A model generated the notes under the pieces. It was not told where the DNA came from. It saw only the letters and a program-made list of their open reading frames with translations, and ran no database searches. A DNA stretch of 64,000 nucleotides. Source: Haloferax elongans ATCC BAA-1513 (lineage in GTDB: Archaea > Halobacteriota > Halobacteria > Halobacteriales > Haloferacaceae). The stretch lies in the NCBI RefSeq assembly GCF_000336755.1, contig NZ_AOLK01000019.1, forward strand, positions 124,001-188,000, written 5' to 3'. Positions 34,717-42,602 of the stretch are shown here, one piece after another. The position numbers and the translations under genes are program-made. Positions within the stretch are counted from its first letter, which is position 1, and each line of letters begins with the position of its first letter.

Positions 34717-35721
34717 TTACGAGACGTGCGGAACGACCTCTTCGCCGAGGCGGTCGATGCACTCGACCATCCGTTCGGTTCCGATACCGGGGTGGTACGT
34801 TCGGAAGATGAAGTGGATATCGTCGCCGAGGGCGTCCCGATAGCGTTCGAGGTCTTCGACGACGTCTTCTGGTGTCCCGTAAATCGCCTGCTCTTTGAGT
34901 TCCTGCCGACGCTCTTCGGACAGTTCGGGCACCGATTCACCGGAGAAGATTTCGGCGTAGCGGCGCTGAATGTACAGATAGCCGTCTTTCATCGCGTCCC
35001 ACGCCTCTTCTTTCGAGTCGCCGACAAACCCGTGTTGGAGGACATAGATTGTGAAGTCGTCGTCGAGGCCTTCCTCCTCGCGGACGTTTCTGATGTCGTC
35101 GACGCGCTTTTTCACGCCACCAATCGACAGCGACGAGGGCGCACACCACGCGTCGGCGGTTCGCGCTGCGCGACGGACTGCGGGCTTTGCAGCACCGCCG
35201 AGCATCAACGGAACGTCGTGTGCTGGCTTGGGTGTCACGTCGACGCCCGTCGCCCCGGCGTGGAACGCCGACTCGTGTTCGATTGGGCCGTCGGACCACG
35301 CGTCCCGCAGGAGCGACACCGTATCAGAGAGCCGTTCCACGCGCTCGTCCCGAGGGACGTCGAACGCGTCGAACTCTCGCGGATTCGACCCGATAGAGAG
35401 ACCGAGCGTCGTTCGCCCGCCGGACAGCAAGTCGACTGTCGCCGTATCCTCGGCGAGGCGAATCGGGTCGTACAGGGGCGCCAGCGCTATGCAGGTTCCG
35501 ATTTCGATGTCGTCGGTGACTGCCGCGAGCGCGCCGAGTGCCGGCATCGTCCCGGAGAGATAGCCGTCGTCGAGGAAGTGATGCTCCGAGACCCACGCGC
35601 TCGCCAGTCCGGCGTCGTCTATCGCTCGCCCGAGCGTCAGCATCTCGTCGTACAGTTCCGACATCGGTCGGTCGTCGTCCGGCCGCTTCTGACAGGTGAA
35701 CAAGCCAGTCCCGAGTTCCAT
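34717..35721 (-). CDS. LLM-class flavin-dependent oxidoreductase (luciferase-like)
   Basis: A 334-residue luciferase-like monooxygenase of the F420- or FMN-dependent group. The N-terminus (MELGTGLFTCQKRPDDDRPM), EHHFLDDGYLSGTMPALGALAAV, and the LSGGRTTLGLSIGSNPREFDAFDVPRDERVER segment are typical of the family. Coenzyme type cannot be decided by eye. Its ATG (35721) shares a symmetric TATTAATA box with the divergent gene at 35775. A role in aromatic metabolism or as a flavin donor is only inferred. Confidence 0.88.
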   Translation of the reverse strand: MELGTGLFTCQKRPDDDRPMSELYDEMLTLGRAIDDAGLASAWVSEHHFLDDGYLSGTMPALGALAAVTDDIEIGTCIALAPLYDPIRLAEDTATVDLLSGGRTTLGLSIGSNPREFDAFDVPRDERVERLSDTVSLLRDAWSDGPIEHESAFHAGATGVDVTPKPAHDVPLMLGGAAKPAVRRAARTADAWCAPSSLSIGGVKKRVDDIRNVREEEGLDDDFTIYVLQHGFVGDSKEEAWDAMKDGYLYIQRRYAEIFSGESVPELSEERRQELKEQAIYGTPEDVVEDLERYRDALGDDIHFIFRTYHPGIGTERMVECIDRLGEEVVPHVS

Positions 35722-35743
35722 GACTGTGAGTATCTACCTCGTC

Positions 35744-35751
35744 TATTAATA
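35744..35751. promoter_or_regulatory. Symmetric bidirectional TATA box
   Basis: TATTAATA is its own reverse complement. Its centre is ~27 bases from ATG 35721 on the minus strand and ~27 bases from ATG 35775 on the plus strand, the spacing expected for leaderless transcripts in both directions. Both starts are first in-frame ATGs of their genes. Confidence 0.65.
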
Positions 35752-35774
35752 GTTAGGAACATCGAAGGGAGCGT

Positions 35775-36260
35775 ATGCCGGTTTCAGACGACTCCCGTAT
35801 GCCTCCTGCTCGCGTCGACCACGTCGGAATCGCCGTCGAGGACGTCGACACGGCGGAACAGACGCTCTTCGCACTGGGGTGTGAGCGCGTGCATCGAGAG
35901 ACAGTCGCCGACGGCTCGTTCGAGTGGGCGACCTACGTCCTCGGCGACGCGTCGCGTCTCGAACTCATCGCCCCCGTCGAGGGTGAGTCGTTCCTCACTG
36001 ACTATCTCGACGCCAACGGGCCAGGACTCCATCACGTCACGCTGGAAGTCGTCGATATCGACGCCGCAATCGAGGCGTTGGAAGACGCAGGCGAGCGCGT
36101 GGTCGGGCACTCCGTCGAAGACGGCTGGACCGAAGCGTTCGTGTCGCCACAGAACCCGACCGGCGCGCTGTTTCAGCTGATGGAGTACCACGACGACTAC
36201 GCGGACAAGGGGCCAGACGAGGCGCTGTTCGTCCACGGAGAGCGACTGCAAAACGAGTGA
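35775..36260 (+). CDS. VOC/glyoxalase-fold protein, methylmalonyl-CoA epimerase-like
   Basis: A 161-residue vicinal-oxygen-chelate protein. The two halves begin RVDHVGIAVEDVDTAEQTLFALG and GPGLHHVTLEVVDIDAAIEALEDAG, and the C-terminal half has FVSPQNPTGALFQLMEY, the methylmalonyl-CoA epimerase-like pattern (SPxNPTGxLxQLxE). It may epimerise a CoA thioester in propionyl-CoA or aromatic catabolism. ATG 35775 is supported by the symmetric TATA box ~27 bases upstream. Substrate unproven. Confidence 0.82.
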   Translation: MPVSDDSRMPPARVDHVGIAVEDVDTAEQTLFALGCERVHRETVADGSFEWATYVLGDASRLELIAPVEGESFLTDYLDANGPGLHHVTLEVVDIDAAIEALEDAGERVVGHSVEDGWTEAFVSPQNPTGALFQLMEYHDDYADKGPDEALFVHGERLQNE

Positions 36261-36288
36261 GTTCGGGGGCTGTTCTCGGGGGTGCCGA

Positions 36289-36753
36289 TTACTCGGCGTC
36301 TTTCCGCTTGATGAGGAACTTCATGTCGCCTTCGAGGACGACGGTTCCGTCTTGCTTTGTCATCTCCACGTCGATAGTGACGAGACCGGCGTCCTCGCGG
36401 CTGAGTTCCTTCTGCCCGGTGACGACCATCGTCTGCGAGAGTGTGTCACCGATGAAGACCGGGTTCGGGAGGTCCATGTAGTTCATGCCGAGGAAGGCGA
36501 TGGCAGTGCGCTCGACGATGCCGGAGCGGTAGACGAATCCGGTCGACTGGACGAACGTCATCGGCCCGTGAGCGATGCGCTGGCCGAACTGGGTGTCTTC
36601 TGCGTACTCTTTGTTGGTGTGGAGTTCGGTCCAGTCGCCCGAGAGCGCGGAGTGCATCATGAAGTCCGCCTCGGTGACCGTGCGACCGACGCTCTCGAAC
36701 TCTTTGCCTTCCTCGAAGTCCTCGAAGTAGTGCGGCTCGTAGCTGTATGCCAT
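36289..36753 (-). CDS. MaoC-like (R)-specific enoyl-CoA hydratase, candidate PaaZ hydratase half
   Basis: A 154-residue hotdog-fold hydratase of the MaoC family. It begins PHYFEDFEEGKEFESVGRTVTEADFMMHSALSGDWTELHTNKEYA, containing the Asp/His catalytic pair pattern (D...H) of (R)-hydratases, and continues with FGQRIAHGPMTFVQSTGFVYRSG. The C-terminal domain of bacterial PaaZ is a MaoC hydratase that opens the oxepin-CoA ring. This free-standing gene plus the aldehyde dehydrogenase at 26524 could jointly provide that function. Divergent from the PaaI-like gene. Confidence 0.85.
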   Translation of the reverse strand: MAYSYEPHYFEDFEEGKEFESVGRTVTEADFMMHSALSGDWTELHTNKEYAEDTQFGQRIAHGPMTFVQSTGFVYRSGIVERTAIAFLGMNYMDLPNPVFIGDTLSQTMVVTGQKELSREDAGLVTIDVEMTKQDGTVVLEGDMKFLIKRKDAE

Positions 36754-36847
36754 ATCTCCCCGTCACCCTCACTGAATAAAGAATTTTACATACTTATCAT
36801 TCCTGACAGTCGGTGCCTACTTGACCGATGACGATGTGTGTGCGTGT

Positions 36848-37255
36848 ATGCCAAACTCCGACGAGCAGGCAGCGATACGCGAGCGTGCAGCCAACGACCC
36901 ATTCTGTGCTCGCGTCGGCATCGACCTCGCTGACTTCGGCGAGGGATACGCGGAGACGACGCTCACACTCGATGAGGACCACTTGAACTTCCACGGCACG
37001 CCACACGGCGGCGTCGTCTACACCCTCGCAGATGCGGCGTTCGCCGCGGCGTCGAACAGCCACGGCGATGCGGCGTTCGCCCTAGAGACCAATATCTCCT
37101 ATCTCGCCGCCGCAGAGGTTGGTGATACGATTCGCGCCGTCGCCGAAGAGACACACCTCGGCGGCCGAACCGCGGAGTACGAAGTCGTCGTCTCCGACGA
37201 GTCGGGTGACAGAATCGCCACCTTCCGCGGGCGCGTCTACAAGCCCAGTCGGTGA
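36848..37255 (+). CDS. paaI: Hotdog-fold thioesterase PaaI
   Basis: A 135-residue hotdog thioesterase. It has LDEDHLNFHGTPHGGVVYTLADAAFAAASNSHG, the PaaI active-site segment with NFHGTPHGG and a downstream acidic residue in ADAAF. PaaI releases CoA from hydroxylated phenylacetyl-CoA, preventing CoA trapping. ATG 36848 (MPNSDEQAAI) is preferred to a TTG at 36821 encoding a Cys-rich, unlikely N-terminus. Second PaaI-type gene in the island; the other is at 28105. Confidence 0.87.
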   Translation: MPNSDEQAAIRERAANDPFCARVGIDLADFGEGYAETTLTLDEDHLNFHGTPHGGVVYTLADAAFAAASNSHGDAAFALETNISYLAAAEVGDTIRAVAEETHLGGRTAEYEVVVSDESGDRIATFRGRVYKPSR

Positions 37256-37345
37256 GCGTTCAGGTGCGAAACCGGTCGGTGACCCCGGTCGGTGAGACTG
37301 TAGGCACGAAACGGAGACACGAGAACCGAAAGACGAGTCGCGCCG

Positions 37346-38635
37346 TTACTGACCGCGGTGGTCGTAGACGCGCTGGACCTTTCCGACCTCCGTGCGGGCG
37401 ATGTTCCCGTACTCGACGAGGTCGAGTTTGTCCGGTGTAAACGATAGCACGTTCGAGAGGCGCTTCTGGATACGCGACGTGAGGTCGCTTCGGGAGCCAT
37501 CGAAGTCCTCGGCGAGTTCGACGGTTATCTCTAGTTTGTCGAGGTTGTCCTCGCGTCGGATGTCGATGCGGTAGTGGGGCGCGATTTCGTCGAATTCGAG
37601 GACGACTGACTCGACTTCGCTGGGGTAGAAGTTGACCCCGCGAACGATGATGAGGTCGTCTGCGCGACCGGTGATGTTGTCCATGCGGACGCACGTTCGG
37701 CCGCACTCGCAGGTGTCGTAATTGAGGGTCGTCAGGTCGCCAGTGCGGTAGCGCAGCACCGGAAGGGCGTCCTTGGCGAGCGTCGTCAACACGAGTTCGC
37801 CCTCTTCGCCTTCTTCGACTGGGTCGCCGGTGTTCGGGTCGACCACTTCGGGGTAGAAGTAGTCCTCCCAGATGTGGAGGCCGTTCTGTTCTTCGCACTC
37901 GATGGAGACGCCGGGGCCGACGATTTCGGAGAGCCCGTAGATGTCGATTCCCTTCACGCCGAGGCGTTCTTCGATTTCCTCGCGCATCGGCTCGGTACAG
38001 GGCTCTGCACCGAAGATGACGACACGGAGCGGGAGGTCCTTGATGTCGTAGCCCATGTCGTCGGCGACTTCTGCGAGGTACAGCGCGTACGACGGGGTAC
38101 ACGAGATGGCGTCGCTTCCGAGGTCGGCGAGCATCTCGACCTGTCGCTGGGTGTTGCCACCGCCGATGGGGATGACTGTCGCACCGAGTTCTTCGATACC
38201 CTGGTGGAGACCGAGACCTCCCGTGAAGAGGCCGTAGCCGTAGGCGTTCTGCACCACGTCGTCTGGCCCGAGTCCCGAGGCGACGAGACAGCGCGCGACG
38301 GCTTTGCTCCACACGTCGAGGTCGTCCTGGGTGTAGCCGACGATTTTCGGCTTGCCTGTCGTCCCCGACGAGGCGTGGATGCGGACCACGTCGTCCATCT
38401 CTCGGGCGAACATCCCCGTCGGGTAGTGGTCGCGGAAGTCCTCTTTCGTCGTGAACGGGAGCTTCGAGAGGTCCTCGACGCTCTCGATGTCGTCCGGTGT
38501 GAGCCCGTGCTCGTCGAACACCTCACGATAGAACTCGACGTTCTCGTAGGCGTTCTGCACTGTCTTTTGGAGACGCTCGTCTTGCACCTCGCGGAGTTCG
38601 CTCCGCGGAGCGGTCTCCATGCTATCGAATACCAT
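37346..38635 (-). CDS. paaK: Phenylacetate-CoA ligase (copy 2)
   Basis: A 429-residue AMP-forming arylacetate ligase closely related to the gene at 28567. Motifs match: IHASSGTTGKPKIVGYTQDDL, IDIYGLSEIVGPGVSIEC and TGDLTTLNYDTCECGRTCVRMDNITGRADDLIIVRG. Differences concentrate in the N-terminal domain and the acyl pocket, so the two ligases may prefer different arylacetates or act in different growth conditions. Divergent from the thiolase at 38736. Downstream it is convergent with paaI, 90 bases away. Confidence 0.93.
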   Translation of the reverse strand: MVFDSMETAPRSELREVQDERLQKTVQNAYENVEFYREVFDEHGLTPDDIESVEDLSKLPFTTKEDFRDHYPTGMFAREMDDVVRIHASSGTTGKPKIVGYTQDDLDVWSKAVARCLVASGLGPDDVVQNAYGYGLFTGGLGLHQGIEELGATVIPIGGGNTQRQVEMLADLGSDAISCTPSYALYLAEVADDMGYDIKDLPLRVVIFGAEPCTEPMREEIEERLGVKGIDIYGLSEIVGPGVSIECEEQNGLHIWEDYFYPEVVDPNTGDPVEEGEEGELVLTTLAKDALPVLRYRTGDLTTLNYDTCECGRTCVRMDNITGRADDLIIVRGVNFYPSEVESVVLEFDEIAPHYRIDIRREDNLDKLEITVELAEDFDGSRSDLTSRIQKRLSNVLSFTPDKLDLVEYGNIARTEVGKVQRVYDHRGQ

Positions 38636-38704
38636 GTACAGTTGAAGTCGATGATTGAAAGTGATAAAAATGATGCGGTCGTTTCCTCCTGTTTCCGGGC
38701 GAAC

Positions 38705-38713
38705 CTATATCGC
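38705..38713 (+). promoter_or_regulatory. TATA box for the thiolase/HMGCS-DUF35 operon
   Basis: CCTATATCG centred ~27 bases before ATG 38736. This supports the chosen thiolase start and a leaderless transcript; an upstream in-frame ATG at 38655 lies before the box. Confidence 0.6.
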
Positions 38714-38735
38714 GGGGGACACGCAAGCCACTATC

Positions 38736-39899
38736 ATGCGAGATGCGTACATCGTCGGAGCGGGCCAGTCGAGCTACGGCGCGTTCCCGGACGAGAGTTA
38801 TCGGTCGCTGTTTGCGACCGCGTTCGAAGAAGCACTCGACAGCGCTGGTGGGATTTCCTCCGGCGACGTCGACGAGGCAGTCATCGGGTCACTCGGCGTC
38901 GGCGGGCGGCAACTCGGGCTGTCCGGTCCAGCAGTCACGGAGCACGTCGGACTCCACGGCGTCCCCAGTTCCCGCATCGAGAACGCCTGCGCGGCGAGCG
39001 GGTACGCCGTGAGACAAGCTGTGCAGGCCGTCAAAAGCGGCATGGCCGACGTTGCACTCGCGGGCGGGTACGAAGTCATGACCGACATGAGCGGCGACGT
39101 GGCGAAGTACTGGCTCGGTGTCAGCGGCGAGACGGAGTGGGAGCGACTGACCGGAACGACGTTCTCGGGCGTGTATGCGCAGATGGCCTCGGCGTACATC
39201 GACGAGTACGACGCCTCTCCCGACCACTTCTCGAAGGTCGCGGTCAAGAACCACGCCAACGGCGCGAAGAATCCGAAGGCGCACCTCGGATTCGAGTGCT
39301 CGCTGGAGGACGCACAGAACGCGCCCGTCGTCGCCGACCCCCTCAATCTCTATCACTGCTGTCCGACCTCCGACGGGGCCGCAACGGTCATCGTCGCCAG
39401 CGAAGACGTAGCCAGCACGTGCGACGAGGCGGTCCGCGTCGCGGGCGTCGGCGCAGCCTCCGAGCGCGTCGGACTCTTCCAGCGCGACAGCTACACGTCG
39501 ATTCGGTCGTCTGAGCAGGCCGCCTCACAGGCCTACGAGATGGCCGGTCTCGGTCCCGACGACATCGACTTCGCCGAGGTTCACGACTGCTTCGCCATCG
39601 CCGAACTCCTCGCGTACGAAGACCTCGGCTTCTGTGAACGCGGCGAAGCACCTCAGCTGCTCGACGAGGGCGTCACCGACCTCGACGGCGACTTCCCAGT
39701 CAACCCCTCGGGCGGTCTGAAGTCGAAGGGCCACCCAATCGGCGCGACCGGAGCCGGACAGGTCGTCGAGGCATTCAAACAGCTCACGGGCCACGCTGAC
39801 GACCGCCAAATCTCCGACGCCAACGTCGGCCTCACCCACAACGTCGGTGGTTCAGGTGGCGCTGCTGTCGTTCACGTCCTCGAAGGAGGTGTGCTATGA
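38736..39899 (+). CDS. Thiolase-family protein (SCP-x/archaeal acetyl-CoA C-acyltransferase type)
   Basis: A 387-residue thiolase of the archaeal/SCP-x group. The nucleophilic Cys is ~Cys85 (IENACAASGYAV); His and Cys regions are EVHDCFAIAEL and SGGLKSKGHPIGATGAGQ. It overlaps the downstream HMGCS-like/DUF35 fusion by 4 bases (ATGA), mirroring the archaeal thiolase-HMGCS-DUF35 complex and the bacterial BbsB-BbsA pair. It probably cleaves a beta-ketoacyl-CoA in aromatic or branched-chain degradation. Distinct from the classic PaaJ-type thiolase at 41366. Confidence 0.9.
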   Translation: MRDAYIVGAGQSSYGAFPDESYRSLFATAFEEALDSAGGISSGDVDEAVIGSLGVGGRQLGLSGPAVTEHVGLHGVPSSRIENACAASGYAVRQAVQAVKSGMADVALAGGYEVMTDMSGDVAKYWLGVSGETEWERLTGTTFSGVYAQMASAYIDEYDASPDHFSKVAVKNHANGAKNPKAHLGFECSLEDAQNAPVVADPLNLYHCCPTSDGAATVIVASEDVASTCDEAVRVAGVGAASERVGLFQRDSYTSIRSSEQAASQAYEMAGLGPDDIDFAEVHDCFAIAELLAYEDLGFCERGEAPQLLDEGVTDLDGDFPVNPSGGLKSKGHPIGATGAGQVVEAFKQLTGHADDRQISDANVGLTHNVGGSGGAAVVHVLEGGVL

Positions 39900-41338
39900 C
39901 TGGTATCGCAGGTGTCGGCGCGTACGTACCGCGGCTCTATCTCCCCGCCAAAGCCTACCGTGAGGCGTGGGGCAAAGGCGGCGCTGCTGGCGTCGAGCAA
40001 GTTGCCGTCGCCGACGCGGACGAAGATACGCTGACGATGGGAACTGAAGCTGGCCGACGCGCCCTCTCAGCAGCCGGTGTCGACGCCGACACGGTTTCCC
40101 ACCTTGCGTTTGCAACGACGACGCCCCCAGCCGACGAGGAGGAAGCAGTGGTTCGCCTCGCGTCGCTGCTCGGTGTTCCATCGAACGCGACGATGCGGCA
40201 GTACGGCGGCGGAACCCGAGCCGGTGCTGTCGCACTCGCGGCAGCGCGCGATGCGGCGGGACCAACCCTCGTCGTCGTCGCCGACAACCCGGCAGGTGCA
40301 CCCGAGAGTGACGAAGCGGCTGGTGCGGGCGCAGGTGCCGCAGCGGTCGTTCTGACCGACGATGGGCCACTCACAGTCGATGCAGTCGGTGAGTACAGCG
40401 ACCCATCTCCGGGTACCCGGTTCCGTCGTCGTGGGAGCACGGAGACGGAGTCAATCGGCATCACTCAATACGAGCGCGACGCCTACACGTCCACAGTCGG
40501 TGGCGCGGTAGATGCACTCGACGCCGATGTCTCGGATGTCGATGCGGCGGCACTCACGGCCCCTGACGGGAAACTCCCCTATCGGGCCGCACGAGCACTC
40601 GGCGTCTCGACCAAGACGATTGCTGCTGGGACGGCCGTCTCGCAGACTGGCGACACTGGCACGGCAGGTCCCTTCCTTGGCCTCGCGTCAGCTCTCGACG
40701 ACGGAGCCGAGTCGGTCCTGCTCGTCGGCTACGGCGGCGGTGCGGGCGCGACTGCACTCACCCTCTCGGCTTCCAGTGACGTCCCGGTGGATGCAGTCTT
40801 CGACGGCGACGTGGAACTCTCCTATGCCGAAGCACTCCGGCGACGCGGGACTATCACCGGCGAGGAACCGGAAGGCGGCGGCGCGTACGTCAGCGTCCCA
40901 ACGTGGGCGCAGACGATTCCGCAGCGTCACCGCCTCGTCGCTGGTCGGTGTCGTGACTGCGGCGCGCTCTCGTTCCCGCCCGAAGGCGCGTGTTTCGAAT
41001 GCGGCTCACTCGATGGGTACGACGAGACGCGGCTTCCAGGAACCGGGACGGTCGAGGCTGCGACGGTCATCGGTCAGGGTGGCGCACCACCCGAATTCGT
41101 CGAACAACAGCAGCGCTCCGGCTCGTTCCCTGTCGCGGTCGTCGCCCTCGATGGTCCAGATGGGGACGCCGGAGACGCCGGAAACGACTCGGTGAGTATC
41201 CCGGCACAGGTCGCGCACACGCCGGCAGAGACACCCGATATCGGCGACCGCGTCGAGGCTGTTCCCCGGCGTATCTACGAACAGGAAGGCGTGGTTCGGT
41301 ACGGGTTCAAGGTCGTCCCGACCGAGGCGCGACGGTAA
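39896..41338 (+). CDS. HMG-CoA-synthase-like domain fused to a DUF35 zinc-ribbon/OB-fold domain, cysteine-less ketosynthase part
   Basis: A 480-residue fusion. Residues ~1-325 have the HMG-CoA synthase/KAS-III fold (GIAGVGAYVPRLYLPAKAYREAWG; TLVVVADNPAG). Residues ~340-475 are DUF35: zinc-ribbon CRDCGALSFPPEGACFECG (Cys352, 355, 366, 369), then an OB-fold. The four ribbon cysteines are the only Cys in the whole protein; where HMG-CoA synthases have the catalytic Cys this protein reads RQYGGGTRAG. It therefore cannot condense acyl groups in the usual way and is probably a scaffold/acyl-CoA channel for the thiolase encoded immediately upstream. Confidence 0.85.
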   Translation: MTGIAGVGAYVPRLYLPAKAYREAWGKGGAAGVEQVAVADADEDTLTMGTEAGRRALSAAGVDADTVSHLAFATTTPPADEEEAVVRLASLLGVPSNATMRQYGGGTRAGAVALAAARDAAGPTLVVVADNPAGAPESDEAAGAGAGAAAVVLTDDGPLTVDAVGEYSDPSPGTRFRRRGSTETESIGITQYERDAYTSTVGGAVDALDADVSDVDAAALTAPDGKLPYRAARALGVSTKTIAAGTAVSQTGDTGTAGPFLGLASALDDGAESVLLVGYGGGAGATALTLSASSDVPVDAVFDGDVELSYAEALRRRGTITGEEPEGGGAYVSVPTWAQTIPQRHRLVAGRCRDCGALSFPPEGACFECGSLDGYDETRLPGTGTVEAATVIGQGGAPPEFVEQQQRSGSFPVAVVALDGPDGDAGDAGNDSVSIPAQVAHTPAETPDIGDRVEAVPRRIYEQEGVVRYGFKVVPTEARR

Positions 41339-41362
41339 TCGACCAGACGACTTTCCTCGTTG

Positions 41363-41367
41363 TTTTT
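41363..41367 (+). terminator. T-run between convergent operons
   Basis: Five T residues on the plus strand, 25 bases after the fusion-protein stop, overlapping the end of the convergent thiolase gene. Weak terminator candidate. Confidence 0.3.
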
Positions 41368-42538
41368 AGCGCTCAGGTCGCTCGAACACGGTCGCGACGC
41401 CCTGTCCGAACCCGACGCACATCGTTGCGAGTCCGTACCGCCCACCGCGGCGGTCGAGTTCGTGGAGGAGCGTGGTGGCGATACGCGCGCCGGAGCACCC
41501 AAGCGGGTGGCCGAGTGCGATTGCACCCCCGTTGACGTTCAGTATCTCGTCGTCGATTCCGAGTTCACGCTTACAGTAGAGACTCTGCGAGGCGAACGCT
41601 TCGTTGAGTTCCACGAGGTCGATGTCGTCGATAGTCAGTCCCGCTTTGTCGAGTGCGGCGCGCGTGGCTGGGACGGGTGCAACGCCCATCTCCTCGGGGT
41701 CGACACCGACGACGGCGCGGGAGACGACCCGACCGAGGACCGACAGGTCGTTCGCGTCGGCGTAGGATTCTGCCGTGACGAGTGCGCCTGCCGCACCGTC
41801 AGTCAAGGGTGACGCGTTGCCCGGCGTGACTGAGGCCGCGTCGTCGTCCGCGAAGACGGTGGGGAGGTCCGAAAGCACCTCCATCGACGTGTTCGCCCGC
41901 GGGCCTTCGTCGTACTCGACGACGCCGTCAGGTGTCTCGACGGGGACGATTTCGTCGGCAAACCGGCCACTTTCGCGCGCGTCGATAGCTCGCTCGTGCG
42001 ACCGCAGGGCGAACGCGTCCTGGTCCTCGCGTGAGACGTCGTATCGACGGGCGACGGTTTCGGCCGTCTTCCCCATCGAGAGCGTGTCGCCGCCGTCGTA
42101 GCGCTCTTCGAGAACCGGATGCAACCAATCGGAGAATGGGATTCGAGTCATGTGTTCGACGCCCGCGATTGGGTAGACTGCGCCATCGCCCGATTCGACG
42201 GCGCGGGCGGCGTCGTTCAGTGTCGTCAGCGACGACCCACACAGCCGCGAGAGAGTCGCACCCGGTATCGACTCGGGAAAGCCACCGGCCAACAGCGACT
42301 GTCTGGCGAGGTTCCGTCCCTGTTCTGCTTCTTGATTCGCACAGCCGAGACGGAAGTCAGTCCACTCCTCCGGTTCGATGCCAGTTCTATCGACGAGCGC
42401 GTTCAGAACCGCGTTGACGAGGTCCTCGGGATAGAGGTCTGCGAATCCGCCTTCCTTCTTCGCCTGTGGCGTTCGAACCGCATCGACGACTACCGCGTGC
42501 TCACGCTCACTGCTCATGTCTGTTGTGTCTGCGGGCAT
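41366..42538 (-). CDS. paaJ: Beta-ketoadipyl-CoA/3-oxo-5,6-dehydrosuberyl-CoA thiolase
   Basis: A 390-residue classic thiolase. The nucleophilic Cys is ~Cys100 (LSRLCGSSL), and the second Cys and His lie in TMCVGFGQG and [19 protein letters not shown]. It matches PaaJ/PcaF-type degradative thiolases, which cleave the two beta-keto intermediates of the phenylacetate pathway. Starts at ATG 42538 or 42517; a shared AT-rich box (42571-42580) with paaH favours the first ATG. Divergent from paaH-paaF, making a compact beta-oxidation locus. Confidence 0.88.
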   Translation of the reverse strand: MPADTTDMSSEREHAVVVDAVRTPQAKKEGGFADLYPEDLVNAVLNALVDRTGIEPEEWTDFRLGCANQEAEQGRNLARQSLLAGGFPESIPGATLSRLCGSSLTTLNDAARAVESGDGAVYPIAGVEHMTRIPFSDWLHPVLEERYDGGDTLSMGKTAETVARRYDVSREDQDAFALRSHERAIDARESGRFADEIVPVETPDGVVEYDEGPRANTSMEVLSDLPTVFADDDAASVTPGNASPLTDGAAGALVTAESYADANDLSVLGRVVSRAVVGVDPEEMGVAPVPATRAALDKAGLTIDDIDLVELNEAFASQSLYCKRELGIDDEILNVNGGAIALGHPLGCSGARIATTLLHELDRRGGRYGLATMCVGFGQGVATVFERPER

Positions 42539-42570
42539 TCGCCTTGAACCTTCGTCAGAAGAAGGCAAAC

Positions 42571-42580
42571 GATTATGATG
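42571..42580. promoter_or_regulatory. AT-rich box between paaJ and paaH
   Basis: CGATTATGAT, the only AT-rich element in the 64-base divergent gap. It is centred ~27 bases before ATG 42603 (paaH, leaderless). Read on the other strand it could also start the paaJ transcript. Confidence 0.45.
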
Positions 42581-42602
42581 GTCCCCGAACCCATTTTCGG
42601 TG

